Part shown: positions 16,099 through 24,866 of the stretch, in pieces | Layout of the letters: each line of letters opens with the position of its first letter | Numbering within the stretch: position 1 is the stretch's first letter | Assembly (NCBI GenBank): GCA_964291305.2 | Contig: OZ219783.1 | Coordinates: forward strand, 434,001 to 498,000 | Origin: VXNF01 sp964291305 | GTDB lineage: Bacteria; Actinomycetota; Acidimicrobiia; Acidimicrobiales; CATQHL01 | Direction of reading: 5' to 3' | Length of the DNA stretch: 64,000 bases | The notes under the pieces: generated by a model | Databases searched by the model: none | What the model was told of the DNA's origin: nothing | The model's input: the letters and a program-made list of their open reading frames with translations, nothing else | Position numbers and translations under genes: made by a program

Positions 16099-17846
16099 TG
16101 GCGCCGGCACCGGCGGCTAGTCAACCGGCGTCCCGGCGGCGGCGCGCCGAGGGCACCGTCGCCCCCGCAGCGCTTACGGCACCCAAACATCTCTCGGTCC
16201 GCTGGCTGGGCAAGGTCGGCTACGACGAGGCTTGGGCGCTGCAGCGCGCTCTGCACTCTCACAGTTCCCGTAACTATCTGCTGCTGCTAGAGCACCCCCA
16301 CGTGGTCACCCTGGGACGCCGCGCCGACGAGGCTCACGTGCTGACGTTTCCCGCTTCAGTTGGTGCCGAGCTGTGCCACACCGACCGGGGAGGCGATGTC
16401 ACCTATCACGGACCCGGACAGTTAGTGGGTTACCCAATCCTCAGCCTCGCCGGTCGGCGCACCGGCGGCCTGGGCGCCGCTGCGGCTTACGTGGAGAGCC
16501 TGGAAGACCTACTTATTGCGGTGTTGGAGGATCTGGGATTAGCGGGAGCCGGAAAACTAGATCGCCATCGGGGAGTCTGGCTAGACCCTACCGGCCCCAA
16601 GCCGCGCAAGATCGCTGCCATCGGGGTACGAGTGCAGCGCGGCCGCACCCTGCACGGTTTCAGCCTTAACGTGGACCCCGACCTGGAATGGTTTAGTCGG
16701 ATCGTGCCGTGTGGGATCCGCGAGTACTCGGTGACCTCGCTAGCAGCCGAAGGCGTCAATGTCGCCATGTCCGAGGTGGTAGAAGCCACGGTCCTGCGGT
16801 CTGTGCAGCGGTGGGGCGGCGAAGGCTGGGACCGGGCAGATGTGGTGGCCCCAGTCGGGAAGAACATAAAAGCCAAGCCCCAGACCAGCACTCGCATCCA
16901 GGCTGGCAGAACTCGGCCCGTTCCGGTTGAGTTGGCCGCACGGGCAGGGATTTCGCATCATCCAGTTACCAGCCAGCGTAAGCCCTCCTGGATGCGAGTG
17001 GTGGCGCGCACCGGGCCAGAGTTCCGGCGGATCTCTGCGGTGATGCGAGACCTGGACTTGGTGACGGTCTGTGAGGAGGCCGGCTGTCCCAACATCTACG
17101 AGTGCTGGGAGCAGGGAACCGCCACGTTCATGCTTGGCGGCGAGCGTTGCACCCGGGCCTGCGGGTTCTGCCTGGTAGACACCCGCCGCCCCGAGCCTCT
17201 AGACCCTGCCGAACCCGAGCGGGTGGCCGCAGCAGTCGCCCGCATGGGCCTCGAGCACGCCGTAGTCACCGCAGTCGCCCGCGACGACGTACCCGACGGC
17301 GGAGCCCAGCACTTTGCGACTTGCATCGGGGCGATCCGGCGGCTCTGCTCCGATGTCACCGTGGAGGTGTTGATCCCCGACTGCAAGGGCGACGCTGGCG
17401 CGCTGCAGACCATTTTTGCTGCACGGCCCGATGTGCTGAACCACAACATCGAAACCGTGGCCCGACTGCAGCGGGCGGTGCGTCCGTCAGCCGGCTACGC
17501 CCGCAGTCTGGCCGTGCTAGCACGAGCTAAGGCCGCCGGGCTGGTGACCAAGTCTTCGATCATGGTGGGCCTGGGAGAGACCCCTGCTGAGGTCAGCGAG
17601 GCGCTGGCCGATCTGGCCGGCGTGGGCTGCGACATCGTGACTTTGGGGCAGTACTTGCGACCTAGCAGTTCTCACCTGCCGGTGGAGCGCTGGTGGTCGC
17701 CGGAGGAGTTCGCTGCGCTGGCTCAAATCGGTACTGGGTTGGGTATAGGCCACGTTGAGGCGGGACCGCTAACCCGCTCTAGCTACCACGCTGCCGGGTC
17801 GGCTCGGGCGGTTGGGGCGGCGAGCCAGTCCACGCCTGCGTTGTGA
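16098..17846 (+). CDS. lipBA: LipB-LipA fusion: octanoyltransferase joined to lipoyl synthase
   Basis: One 582-residue reading frame carries both lipoate-synthesis activities. Residues about 25-245 are LipB: HVVTLGRRAD, TDRGGDVTYHGPGQLVGYP, the Lys of RKIAAIGVRV and the acyl-Cys of VPCGIREYSV. Residues about 290-575 are LipA, a radical-SAM enzyme: the auxiliary cluster CEEAGCPNIYEC, the SAM cluster CTRACGFC and the C-terminal RSSYHA. Both sets of catalytic residues are intact. A linker of about 45 residues (KAKPQTSTRIQAGRTRP) joins them. The gene starts GTG one base inside the E2 stop and ends in a 4-bp overlap with the next gene. Usually these are separate proteins. Fusion beside E2 and E3 suggests octanoyl transfer and sulphur insertion on the same target. 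Confidence 0.93.
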   Translation: MAPAPAASQPASRRRRAEGTVAPAALTAPKHLSVRWLGKVGYDEAWALQRALHSHSSRNYLLLLEHPHVVTLGRRADEAHVLTFPASVGAELCHTDRGGDVTYHGPGQLVGYPILSLAGRRTGGLGAAAAYVESLEDLLIAVLEDLGLAGAGKLDRHRGVWLDPTGPKPRKIAAIGVRVQRGRTLHGFSLNVDPDLEWFSRIVPCGIREYSVTSLAAEGVNVAMSEVVEATVLRSVQRWGGEGWDRADVVAPVGKNIKAKPQTSTRIQAGRTRPVPVELAARAGISHHPVTSQRKPSWMRVVARTGPEFRRISAVMRDLDLVTVCEEAGCPNIYECWEQGTATFMLGGERCTRACGFCLVDTRRPEPLDPAEPERVAAAVARMGLEHAVVTAVARDDVPDGGAQHFATCIGAIRRLCSDVTVEVLIPDCKGDAGALQTIFAARPDVLNHNIETVARLQRAVRPSAGYARSLAVLARAKAAGLVTKSSIMVGLGETPAEVSEALADLAGVGCDIVTLGQYLRPSSSHLPVERWWSPEEFAALAQIGTGLGIGHVEAGPLTRSSYHAAGSARAVGAASQSTPAL

Positions 17847-18694
17847 GCGAGGTACACGCCGCAACCGTCTTGCTGCAGTGGGCCGCCGGTGGTTTGCTCT
17901 TCGGCTACGTCACTACGCGCCGGCGGGAAGTCGGACCGGGCTACGGCTGGCTGCTGAGATCGCTCTACGGCGCGCTGGCTGCCCTGGGGGGAATCGTCGG
18001 TGCCGCTGCCGGCTTTCGCCCAGCGCGGGACCTGGCTGCGCTCGCCGCGGCGGCAGCCGCGGCTGGGGCGCTCACCCTCTCGCTGCGCCGCCGGGCGACC
18101 ACACAGACTGCCCAGCAACGCGCTGCTCAACGCCGCCTTAGCAGGGTGGCGGCGATGGTCGGCCGCCCGGCGCCAGCGTCGGAGTCGGCCCCAGGTCCGG
18201 AGTTTCCGCCGCTGGTGGATCTGGTAGCGCCATTGGTGGCTCTGGTGGGTGTGGCGGCCGGTGGTGTGGCAGCGGGTGGGCCCGTGCCGCTGTCGGTTGC
18301 CCGGGTCCTAGTGGGTGCCCTGTTTCTGGGGGTGGTGTCAGATGCCATGCTGCTGGGCCACTGGTATCTAGTGCAGCCCGGGCTGCGGCGGGCGCCCCTA
18401 GTGCAGTTAGTGCGCTGGAGCATGGTGCTCTGGGTCGCCGAAACAGTGGTGCTGCTGTGGCCCACTGGCGTGATCTCGATACTTACGGGCAGCGTGGACG
18501 ACGGCTTCGGCGGCCTGTTGGGCTGGTACTGGGTGCTCTGCGCTGCCGGGAGCGCGGTTCTGCTAGCTGCCACCGAAGCAGCTTTGCGGATTAGGCGCTA
18601 TGCCGCGGTGATGGCGAGTACCGGCCTGTTATATCTGGCCATCATGACCACCTTCGGCATGGACCTCATTGCCCGAGTGTCGCTGCGCCCGTGA
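17843..18694 (+). CDS. Polytopic membrane protein of unknown function
   Basis: 283 residues with about eight hydrophobic segments, e.g. LLRSLYGALAALGGIVGAA, VARVLVGALFLGVVSDAML and YAAVMASTGLLYLAIMTTF. I do not recognise a family. A charged loop with RRRATTQTAQQR lies near residue 90. The GTG start overlaps the lipBA stop by 4 bp, so it is the last gene of the lpd-E2-lipBA operon. Its 3' end overlaps the convergent LysR gene by 29 bp. Confidence 0.75.
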   Translation: MSEVHAATVLLQWAAGGLLFGYVTTRRREVGPGYGWLLRSLYGALAALGGIVGAAAGFRPARDLAALAAAAAAAGALTLSLRRRATTQTAQQRAAQRRLSRVAAMVGRPAPASESAPGPEFPPLVDLVAPLVALVGVAAGGVAAGGPVPLSVARVLVGALFLGVVSDAMLLGHWYLVQPGLRRAPLVQLVRWSMVLWVAETVVLLWPTGVISILTGSVDDGFGGLLGWYWVLCAAGSAVLLAATEAALRIRRYAAVMASTGLLYLAIMTTFGMDLIARVSLRP

Positions 18695-19643
18695 GCCGGA
18701 TCACGTCCCGGGCGAGGCGGCACAACTCTTCCACCCGGGCGTCTTTCCGAGCCGAGGAGCGGCGCATCATGACCAATGGTCGGTGAGCTATGGCCTCTCC
18801 AGCGACATCCACGAGTTCGGGATCGTGCCCACCCACCGCTTCGGGCAGCACAGCCCACGCTAAGCCCACGGCCGCCACCTGACGCAGCACGTCGGGGTTC
18901 TGCGAGGTGAGCGTCACGACAGGCTGAATCCCGCGTTCGGCAAGGCCGGCCTCTATCAACGCCCGAGTACGAGACCCCGCCGGCGGCAGTGCCCATTCCA
19001 CGCCGGAGCAGTCCTGCTCGACTGTCTCGCGGCTGCGGCGGGCGTAAATGCGCAACTCCTCAGTTCCGAGAAGTTCGCCTACGAGGCCCTCTGGCGGCGG
19101 GCCGACGGCGAAAACTAGGTCCAACTCGTAGCTCAGTAGCCGCTCGCAGAGCGCCGTCGTGGAGTCCACAACGAGTTGCAACTCCACCGCCGGGTGGGTG
19201 TTGCGGAAGATCATCAGGGCGTCTGGCAGCAGGTAGAGCGTGGCGGCGTCGGTTAGACCGACGTTTAGCCGCCCCACGTCACCGTGCTGGTGTGACCTAA
19301 TCCATGTCTCCAGCTCGTCAGCACGCCCGAGCACCTCGGCGGCGAAGTCAGCAACCATCCAGCCGGCCTCGGTAAGCCGCCTACGGCGTCCGTCCTGTTC
19401 GAAGAGCACGATGCCAAGACGCTGCTCTAGCTGCGAAAGGCTTTGCGAGAGCGCCGGCTGACTGATCCCCAGCTCATCAGCAGCTTCGGTGAACGACGAG
19501 AGTTCCGCCACTTTCTGCAGGTAAGAGAGCGTGCGGGTGTTTAGGTTTAGCGGCGCTAGGGCTCCCGGCGGACGTTCGCTCCGGGGGCGGTGGCCGACGT
19601 GTCGCCGAGTGTCTTGGCCTTTCTCTCCCGGCTCCCGGCTCAT
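18666..19643 (-). CDS. LysR-family transcriptional regulator
   Basis: 325 residues. The winged helix is near residues 32-90 (LSYLQKVAELSSFTEAADEL, ISQPALSQSLSQLEQRLG), followed by the periplasmic-binding-like effector domain. The 30-residue arginine-rich leader before LNLNTRTLSYL is longer than usual, but no better in-frame start is visible between ATG 19643 and the HTH. It is transcribed away from inositol-1-phosphate synthase, and the shared region (19644-19828) is where autoregulation would act. Confidence 0.88.
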   Translation of the reverse strand: MSREPGEKGQDTRRHVGHRPRSERPPGALAPLNLNTRTLSYLQKVAELSSFTEAADELGISQPALSQSLSQLEQRLGIVLFEQDGRRRRLTEAGWMVADFAAEVLGRADELETWIRSHQHGDVGRLNVGLTDAATLYLLPDALMIFRNTHPAVELQLVVDSTTALCERLLSYELDLVFAVGPPPEGLVGELLGTEELRIYARRSRETVEQDCSGVEWALPPAGSRTRALIEAGLAERGIQPVVTLTSQNPDVLRQVAAVGLAWAVLPEAVGGHDPELVDVAGEAIAHRPLVMMRRSSARKDARVEELCRLARDVIRLTGAATLGQ

Positions 19644-19690
19644 GTCACCATCCTATAATCCATCCCATAATCTTTCTCCTATTGAAATGG

Positions 19691-19718
19691 TTGCACTATT
19701 CCATGTATCTAATATATT
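19691..19718 (+). promoter_or_regulatory. Candidate promoter of inositol-1-phosphate synthase
   Basis: TTGCAC (19691-19696) and TATATT (19713-19718) are separated by 16 nt in an AT-rich patch. Downstream, the leader carries a 15-bp tandem repeat CCACCAGAAGTACAG (19756-19785) and a strong AAGGAGGAG ribosome-binding site. Confidence 0.45.
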
Positions 19719-19828
19719 GAGGTGCCAGCCCCGCGGGGCCTCTAGAGAATCACAGCCACCAGAAGTACAGCCACCAGAAGTACAGTCGCCGGCCGCTGGC
19801 ACGCCGGTGGCGCAAGGAGGAGAAGAAG

Positions 19829-20899
19829 ATGGGATTAATCAACGTTGGGATAGTCGGAGTAGGCAACTGCGCTTCCTCGCTTGTCCAGGGCGTTAACTAC
19901 TACCGGGATGCCTCTGCTGATGAGGAGATTCCCGGCCTCATGCACCCAGTGCTAGGCGGCTACTCCATTGGAGATGTGCGCTTCACCGCCGCCTTCGATG
20001 TCGACGCCGAGAAGGTCGGGGAGGACCTCGGTAAAGCCATCGCCAAGGGTCAGAACAACACGGCCACATTCTGCGAAGTCCCAGAGACCGGCGTTATCGT
20101 CCAGCGAGGCCTCACCCTTGACGGCATCGGACGCTACCTCGCTGAGGTAGTCGTAGAGTCGCCGCAAGCGCCAGTAGACGTGGCTGGGGTGCTGCGCGAA
20201 ACCGACACCCAGGTCCTGGTCTCGTACCTGCCGGTCGGGTCCGAGCAGGCGGCTCGTTGGTATGCCGAGCAGGCCCTCGAAGCCAACTGCGCCCTGATCA
20301 ACTGCATGCCAGTTTTTATTGCCGGTAACCAGGATTGGGCCGAGCGTTTCCGCCGCCGGGGCGTGCCGATCGTGGGTGATGACATCAAGTCCCAGGTAGG
20401 TGCCACCATCGTGCACCGCAACCTGGTGCGGCTCTTTGAGGACCGCGGCGTGCGGGTAGATCGCACCTATCAACTCAACTTCGGCGGCAACACTGATTTC
20501 TTGAACATGTTGGAGCGAGACCGGCTGGAGTCGAAGAAGATTTCCAAGACCCAGGCCGTCACTAGCCAGCTGGAGGCTGAACTTCCTGGCTCCGAGGTGC
20601 ACGTTGGGCCCTCCGATCACGTGCCGTGGCTAGAGGATCGCAAGTGGTGCCACATCCGCATCGAGGGCACCACCTTCGGCGACGTGCCGCTGAACGTGGA
20701 GTTGAAACTGGAGGTTTGGGATAGCCCTAACTCGGCCGGCGTGGTCATCGATGCCATCCGTTGCGCCCGTCTAGGACTGGATCGGGGCATCGGGGGTCCG
20801 CTGTATGAAACTTCGGCATATTTTATGAAATCGCCGCCTCGCCAGATGCGCGATGAGGACGCCCGCGACGCTGTCGAAGCTTTCATTGCCGGGGCGTAG
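19829..20899 (+). CDS. ino1: myo-inositol-1-phosphate synthase
   Basis: 356 residues, matching the short actinobacterial enzyme. It has the N-terminal NAD-binding INVGIVGVGNCASSLVQG, the YLPVGSEQAARWYAEQAL segment and the TYQLNFGGNTDFLNMLERDR region that lines the active site. It converts glucose 6-phosphate to inositol 1-phosphate for phosphatidylinositol and, in actinobacteria, mycothiol. The start ATG is fixed by AGGAGGAGAAGAAG directly upstream. It is monocistronic, with leucyl aminopeptidase 88 bp downstream. Confidence 0.95.
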   Translation: MGLINVGIVGVGNCASSLVQGVNYYRDASADEEIPGLMHPVLGGYSIGDVRFTAAFDVDAEKVGEDLGKAIAKGQNNTATFCEVPETGVIVQRGLTLDGIGRYLAEVVVESPQAPVDVAGVLRETDTQVLVSYLPVGSEQAARWYAEQALEANCALINCMPVFIAGNQDWAERFRRRGVPIVGDDIKSQVGATIVHRNLVRLFEDRGVRVDRTYQLNFGGNTDFLNMLERDRLESKKISKTQAVTSQLEAELPGSEVHVGPSDHVPWLEDRKWCHIRIEGTTFGDVPLNVELKLEVWDSPNSAGVVIDAIRCARLGLDRGIGGPLYETSAYFMKSPPRQMRDEDARDAVEAFIAGA

Positions 20900-20987
20900 C
20901 GCCCGCCTCGATGAGCCCTCTCGCGCTGGCCTCGTACTATCGATTCCCCTAACAGAGCCCTAACACCCCCAACAGAGGAGGAGCACT

Positions 20988-22463
20988 GTGGCTATTTCTG
21001 TAACTCTTGCTGCGACCGTTCCCGCTAGCGCCGAGGTGACAGCTCTGGGCGTCTGTTCCGAGCAGGTCGACGCCGAACCACATGGCCTGGACTGGGCGCT
21101 GCTGCGCAGCCTCGGCTTCGAGGCCAAGCCAGCTCAAGTGGAGTTGGTCTCGGGCCCCGATGGCCGGCCGGTGGCAGTAGTCGGATTAGGGCCTGCAGCT
21201 GAGTTGACGCCGGCGGTGATTAGGCGTTCTTCGGCCGCGCTGGCGCGGCTAGTGCGCCGCCAGCGCTGGTTGGCTTCATCTCTGCTGGAGGCGGTTAGCG
21301 AGGCGGTTCAGGACGAGGTCACCTTGGCAGCCGCGGCGCAGGCGCATGCCGAAGGGATCGTGCTAGGCGCTTACGGCTATCACGCCTTCCAGAGCGAACC
21401 AGAGCCCAACAAGCTGGCGAAGCTCACGGTGATCGGCAGTGGACAGGAGGTGCGCGGCGCCCTCAAGGCTGGCGTGGCCGTCGCCGAGGGGGTCTGCTTT
21501 GCCCGTGACCTGGTCAACGAGCCCGGCGGCTCTTTGACTCCCACCAAGCTGGCCGAGCAAGCCCTTGCCGTGGCGACGAGCGGAGACGGCGCCGACTTGG
21601 AGATCCAGGTCTGGGACCGCCAGGACATCGTGGATGCCCGCTTTGGCGGCCTGCTGGGGGTGAATCGCGGCTCCGAGCAGCCGCCGCGTTTCGTGGAGAT
21701 TACTTGGCGACCCCCCGAGACCGAGAAGGGTTTCCTGGCGCTGGTGGGCAAGGGGTTGACGTTCGACTCCGGCGGCCTGTCTATCAAGCCGGCGTCTGGT
21801 ATGGAGACGATGAAGATCGACATGAGCGGTGCCGCGGCCGTCCTCGGCACAATGCGGGTGGTGAAGACCCTGGCTCCGCCTATCCGGGTCACCGGCTACA
21901 TCCCCATAACTGACAACATGCTGGGGGGCGATGCCACCCGGCCCGGCGACATCCTCACTATCCGCAACGGCAAGACCGTAGAGGTGCTCAACACCGACGC
22001 GGAGGGCCGTTTGGTGCTCGCCGATGCCCTGTCGTGGGCCAGTGAGTCAAAGCCGGACGCCATCGTGGATCTTGCCACGCTCACTGGGGCTTGCATGGTG
22101 GCGCTTGGTACCAAGGTCGCCGGATTAATGGGTAACCACGCTGGTTGGATCGAAGCGGTGGAAGCTGCAGCCGAGCGCGCCGGCGAGCGGGTCTGGCACC
22201 TGCCGCTACCGGAGGACTACCGCAAGCAGTTGGACTCTCCGGTGGCTGATTTGAAGAACATCGGAGACCGCTGGGGCGGCACCTTGACCGCAGCGCTGTT
22301 CCTACGAGAGTTCGTAGCCGACGGCATCCCCTGGGCTCACTTAGACATCGCCGGCCCCGCCTGGACCGACAGCGTCGACGGCGAGGCTGCCAAGGGTGGC
22401 ACCGGTTTCGGGGTTCGCCTGCTTGTGGACTTGATTAGGAACTTCTCGTCTTTCGGAGACTAA
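20988..22463 (+). CDS. pepA: Leucyl aminopeptidase (M17)
   Basis: 491 residues. The diagnostic M17 metal-site motifs are present: GKGLTFDSGGLSIKP with the metal-binding Lys and Asp, MKIDMSGAAAV, and NTDAEGRLVLADAL with the second Asp/Glu pair. It is a cytosolic hexameric zinc/manganese aminopeptidase in known members. GTG 20988 follows GAGGAGGAGC with ideal spacing. The last 29 bp overlap the convergent gene at 22435. Confidence 0.95.
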   Translation: MAISVTLAATVPASAEVTALGVCSEQVDAEPHGLDWALLRSLGFEAKPAQVELVSGPDGRPVAVVGLGPAAELTPAVIRRSSAALARLVRRQRWLASSLLEAVSEAVQDEVTLAAAAQAHAEGIVLGAYGYHAFQSEPEPNKLAKLTVIGSGQEVRGALKAGVAVAEGVCFARDLVNEPGGSLTPTKLAEQALAVATSGDGADLEIQVWDRQDIVDARFGGLLGVNRGSEQPPRFVEITWRPPETEKGFLALVGKGLTFDSGGLSIKPASGMETMKIDMSGAAAVLGTMRVVKTLAPPIRVTGYIPITDNMLGGDATRPGDILTIRNGKTVEVLNTDAEGRLVLADALSWASESKPDAIVDLATLTGACMVALGTKVAGLMGNHAGWIEAVEAAAERAGERVWHLPLPEDYRKQLDSPVADLKNIGDRWGGTLTAALFLREFVADGIPWAHLDIAGPAWTDSVDGEAAKGGTGFGVRLLVDLIRNFSSFGD

Positions 22464-23235
22464 TCGCTCGGCCGCCGCCGATCCGGGTCTTGCGCTCAGT
22501 TCGCGCTTCGCCTGCCCGCTCTCCCTGGTCTACGAAGGCTTGCGCCCGGGTGTGCCTTTCGGTGGCCCAGCGGGCTGCCTCGAAAGCCACGGCAGGGTGG
22601 AAATGCCACGAGTGCAGTTGCTGCTCCACCGAGTCGGGATCGTCGCCACATGTCAGCAGTGCTAGCGCTAGTTGCCGGGCTCGAGCCAATGCCTCCACCC
22701 CTGGCGGATCCATGACTGCTGGCTGCGGCCAGAGATCGTGCGCCAGCTTTAGTCGGGGAGGTAGACGTTCGACCATGCGGACAGTCAGGCTGGGAAGACG
22801 CATGCGCACAAAGAGGGTGCCGTGACGCCCCCGCTGCATGAGCCTGAAGCGGCAGCAGCGCTCGAATGCCCGGTTGAATGCGGCATGGAGCGCCGAGCGA
22901 CCACCGAGGCCTAGCTCGCTAGCTATCTCGGCCGTGTTTACGGTCACCCCATCGGGGAACTGCTCTAGCTGCATTGCCAGACGCCGGATCAGCCAGGTGG
23001 CCGACGGTCCCAGCACGCCTAACCAGAAAAACTCCACGTAAGGCGACTTGGGGTGATAACTACGACCATCGTCGGGGCAGAGGTCTACCCAGGGTTCGAC
23101 CCAGAGTTCGAGGGCGCTGGCTTTGTTGCGTTCTGAGGCGCGTCGGCTAGCAGCGCGACCGGCGTTTCGTTGGCCGGCGATCTTGGGTGCTGAGGGGCTG
23201 GAACTTTCAGGGACGAGGGCAAGTGGTGACTGCAT
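22435..23235 (-). CDS. Unknown protein with winged-helix-like core
   Basis: 266 residues that I cannot assign to a family. A basic, Ser/Ala-rich N-terminus (about 40 residues) precedes a conserved-looking core: PYVEFFWLGVLGPSATWLIRRL, then TVNTAEIASELGLGGRSALHAAFNR, which reads like a helix-turn-helix, then an FRLMQRGRHGTLFVRMRLP wing and an Arg-rich tail. DNA binding is plausible. The ATG is preceded by AGGAGA with 5 nt spacing. The upstream region holds the inverted repeat TCACAT-N5-ATGTGA (23296-23312), a possible autoregulatory site. Confidence 0.65.
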   Translation of the reverse strand: MQSPLALVPESSSPSAPKIAGQRNAGRAASRRASERNKASALELWVEPWVDLCPDDGRSYHPKSPYVEFFWLGVLGPSATWLIRRLAMQLEQFPDGVTVNTAEIASELGLGGRSALHAAFNRAFERCCRFRLMQRGRHGTLFVRMRLPSLTVRMVERLPPRLKLAHDLWPQPAVMDPPGVEALARARQLALALLTCGDDPDSVEQQLHSWHFHPAVAFEAARWATERHTRAQAFVDQGERAGEARTERKTRIGGGRAISLRKTRSS

Positions 23236-23295
23236 GGCGTTCTCCTAGCGCGAGTCTGAACTTGGGATGCCCCTTGGCATCAACCCGTCACACCG

Positions 23296-23312
23296 TCACA
23301 TCCAATATGTGA
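23296..23312. promoter_or_regulatory. Inverted repeat upstream of the winged-helix-like gene
   Basis: TCACAT and ATGTGA are perfect inverted 6-mers around CCAAT, followed by a further ATGTGAT half site at about 23316. The surrounding 80 bp are AT-rich, unlike the flanks, and should contain the promoter of the minus-strand gene starting at 23235. Confidence 0.35.
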
Positions 23313-23398
23313 ACTATGTGATAAGTAATGAAACTAATCAAACATTATCTATATACGCAAAATATCGCTTTGTCAAGCGAAGGTCAAGTGACCCAAGC

Positions 23399-24595
23399 TC
23401 ACGCCCTTACGGGTGACTCCTCTCTAAGAGCCGTGTAGTAGGCGCGCTCGATGTTGTCGAATAGCCCGAACGTGCGAGGGTCCCCGAAGGGGAACTGCTG
23501 GCTGATGTAGGTACCTGCCACCTGGTTACCCATGTCGATCCAGTAGAAGGAGTTGGCCAGCCCCGCCCACATGAGCCCGCCTGCTGGCCGGCCTGTTGCT
23601 AACGGTTCTTCGTTGATCTGGAAGGTCAAACCCCAGGACTTCTGGATATTCGGATAGAACGCGGCGTCACCGGATAAGCGTGGCATTGCCGTAGGCAACG
23701 GCACGACTCGCAGCTGGCCCATGTTGTTCACCACCATCTGCTGCACTGTCTCAGGACGCAGCACCTGCACCCCTTGGCGTGTGCCGCGCCCCAGGATCAT
23801 CTGCAGGAAGCGGCTGTAGTCCTCTACGGTTCCGTAGAGCCCGGCGCCGCCGAGTTGCACTTCGGGCTCTTGGTTTAGCTCGAAGTCGTAGGGGCTGAGG
23901 CTTCCGTCCTCACCGCGGATGTGAACGCCGGCCAGCCTGGCCCTCATCTTGTCGGTGATGGCGAACCCGGTGGAGTCCATGCCCAGGGGACCCAGGATAT
24001 TCTGCTGCAGGTAGTCGCCGAGTCGCATCCCCGAGACCACCTCCACCATCAGCCCTACGTGTTCGAGGCCCGTGCCGTACAGCCACGCCTCGCCAGGGTC
24101 GCGCAGTGCCGGAACTGCTAATGCCGCCCGCCGGCAGCTCATGATTGAGGGCGTGCCGGTTGCCCGCTTGTAGCGCACGAGGTCCTCGCTCCAGAGTTCG
24201 TAGCCAAATCCGGCGGTGTGGGTCAACAACTGGCGCAGGGTCACCGGGGTGCTGGCTGGGCGTACCCGCGGGTTGCCGTCCTCGTCGAAGCCCTGTAGCA
24301 CGCCGACTGTTCCCAGATAATCCAGCACTTCGGCAGCGGGGGTGTCTAGTTGCAGCTGGCCTCGCTCTACTAGCTGCATGGCGGCGGCACCGGTTATCGC
24401 CTTGGTCATAGACGCAATCCAGCACACGGTGTCGGCGGTCATCGCCCCGGCGGCAGAATCTCCCAGCGAGCGCACGCCCGCCGCGGCGGAGCAGAGTACG
24501 TCCTCAGCGCTCACGATCTGGGCGGTGGCGCCTGCTACGTCACCCCGGCTAACTCCCCCTTCGAGGATGGCCTGTACGTCGTTCTGCAGCGCCAT
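23399..24595 (-). CDS. Serine hydrolase of the class C beta-lactamase / family VIII esterase fold
   Basis: 398 residues. The nucleophile motif SMTK is at residues 62-65 and the tyrosine motif is probably YGT in AWLYGTGLEHVG rather than YxN. The third motif region GGLMWAGLANSFYWID resembles family VIII carboxylesterases more than resistance enzymes (no KTG). There is no signal peptide, so it is probably a cytosolic esterase or peptidase-like hydrolase rather than a secreted beta-lactamase. It is a lone gene. Confidence 0.85.
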   Translation of the reverse strand: MALQNDVQAILEGGVSRGDVAGATAQIVSAEDVLCSAAAGVRSLGDSAAGAMTADTVCWIASMTKAITGAAAMQLVERGQLQLDTPAAEVLDYLGTVGVLQGFDEDGNPRVRPASTPVTLRQLLTHTAGFGYELWSEDLVRYKRATGTPSIMSCRRAALAVPALRDPGEAWLYGTGLEHVGLMVEVVSGMRLGDYLQQNILGPLGMDSTGFAITDKMRARLAGVHIRGEDGSLSPYDFELNQEPEVQLGGAGLYGTVEDYSRFLQMILGRGTRQGVQVLRPETVQQMVVNNMGQLRVVPLPTAMPRLSGDAAFYPNIQKSWGLTFQINEEPLATGRPAGGLMWAGLANSFYWIDMGNQVAGTYISQQFPFGDPRTFGLFDNIERAYYTALREESPVRA

Positions 24596-24866
24596 CTGGT
24601 ACTTCCCTTTCCGCCCGGACGGGACATAGCCGGGATTGGCTCACCCAATGGGGTCTCGTCGGGTGGGACCTATCGGAGGTGGCGTGGAGTTGTTCTTCGA
24701 ACTCCCCCGGCGCGGCGTTCATGAACGGCACGCGGCTACCCCCAACACGCTAGACCGACCAACCCGGCCGCACTATAACAACCCCACCGCCGGCCACCTA
24801 AGCTCGTTATGTTCAACAGCCTGTGCCAAGGCTAACCACAGTGCTACGAATGGGTATTATTTAGGG

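Noticed and set aside
23399..24595. Antibiotic-resistance beta-lactamase
   Set aside because: SMTK is present, but there is no signal peptide or KTG motif and the third-motif region looks like family VIII esterases.
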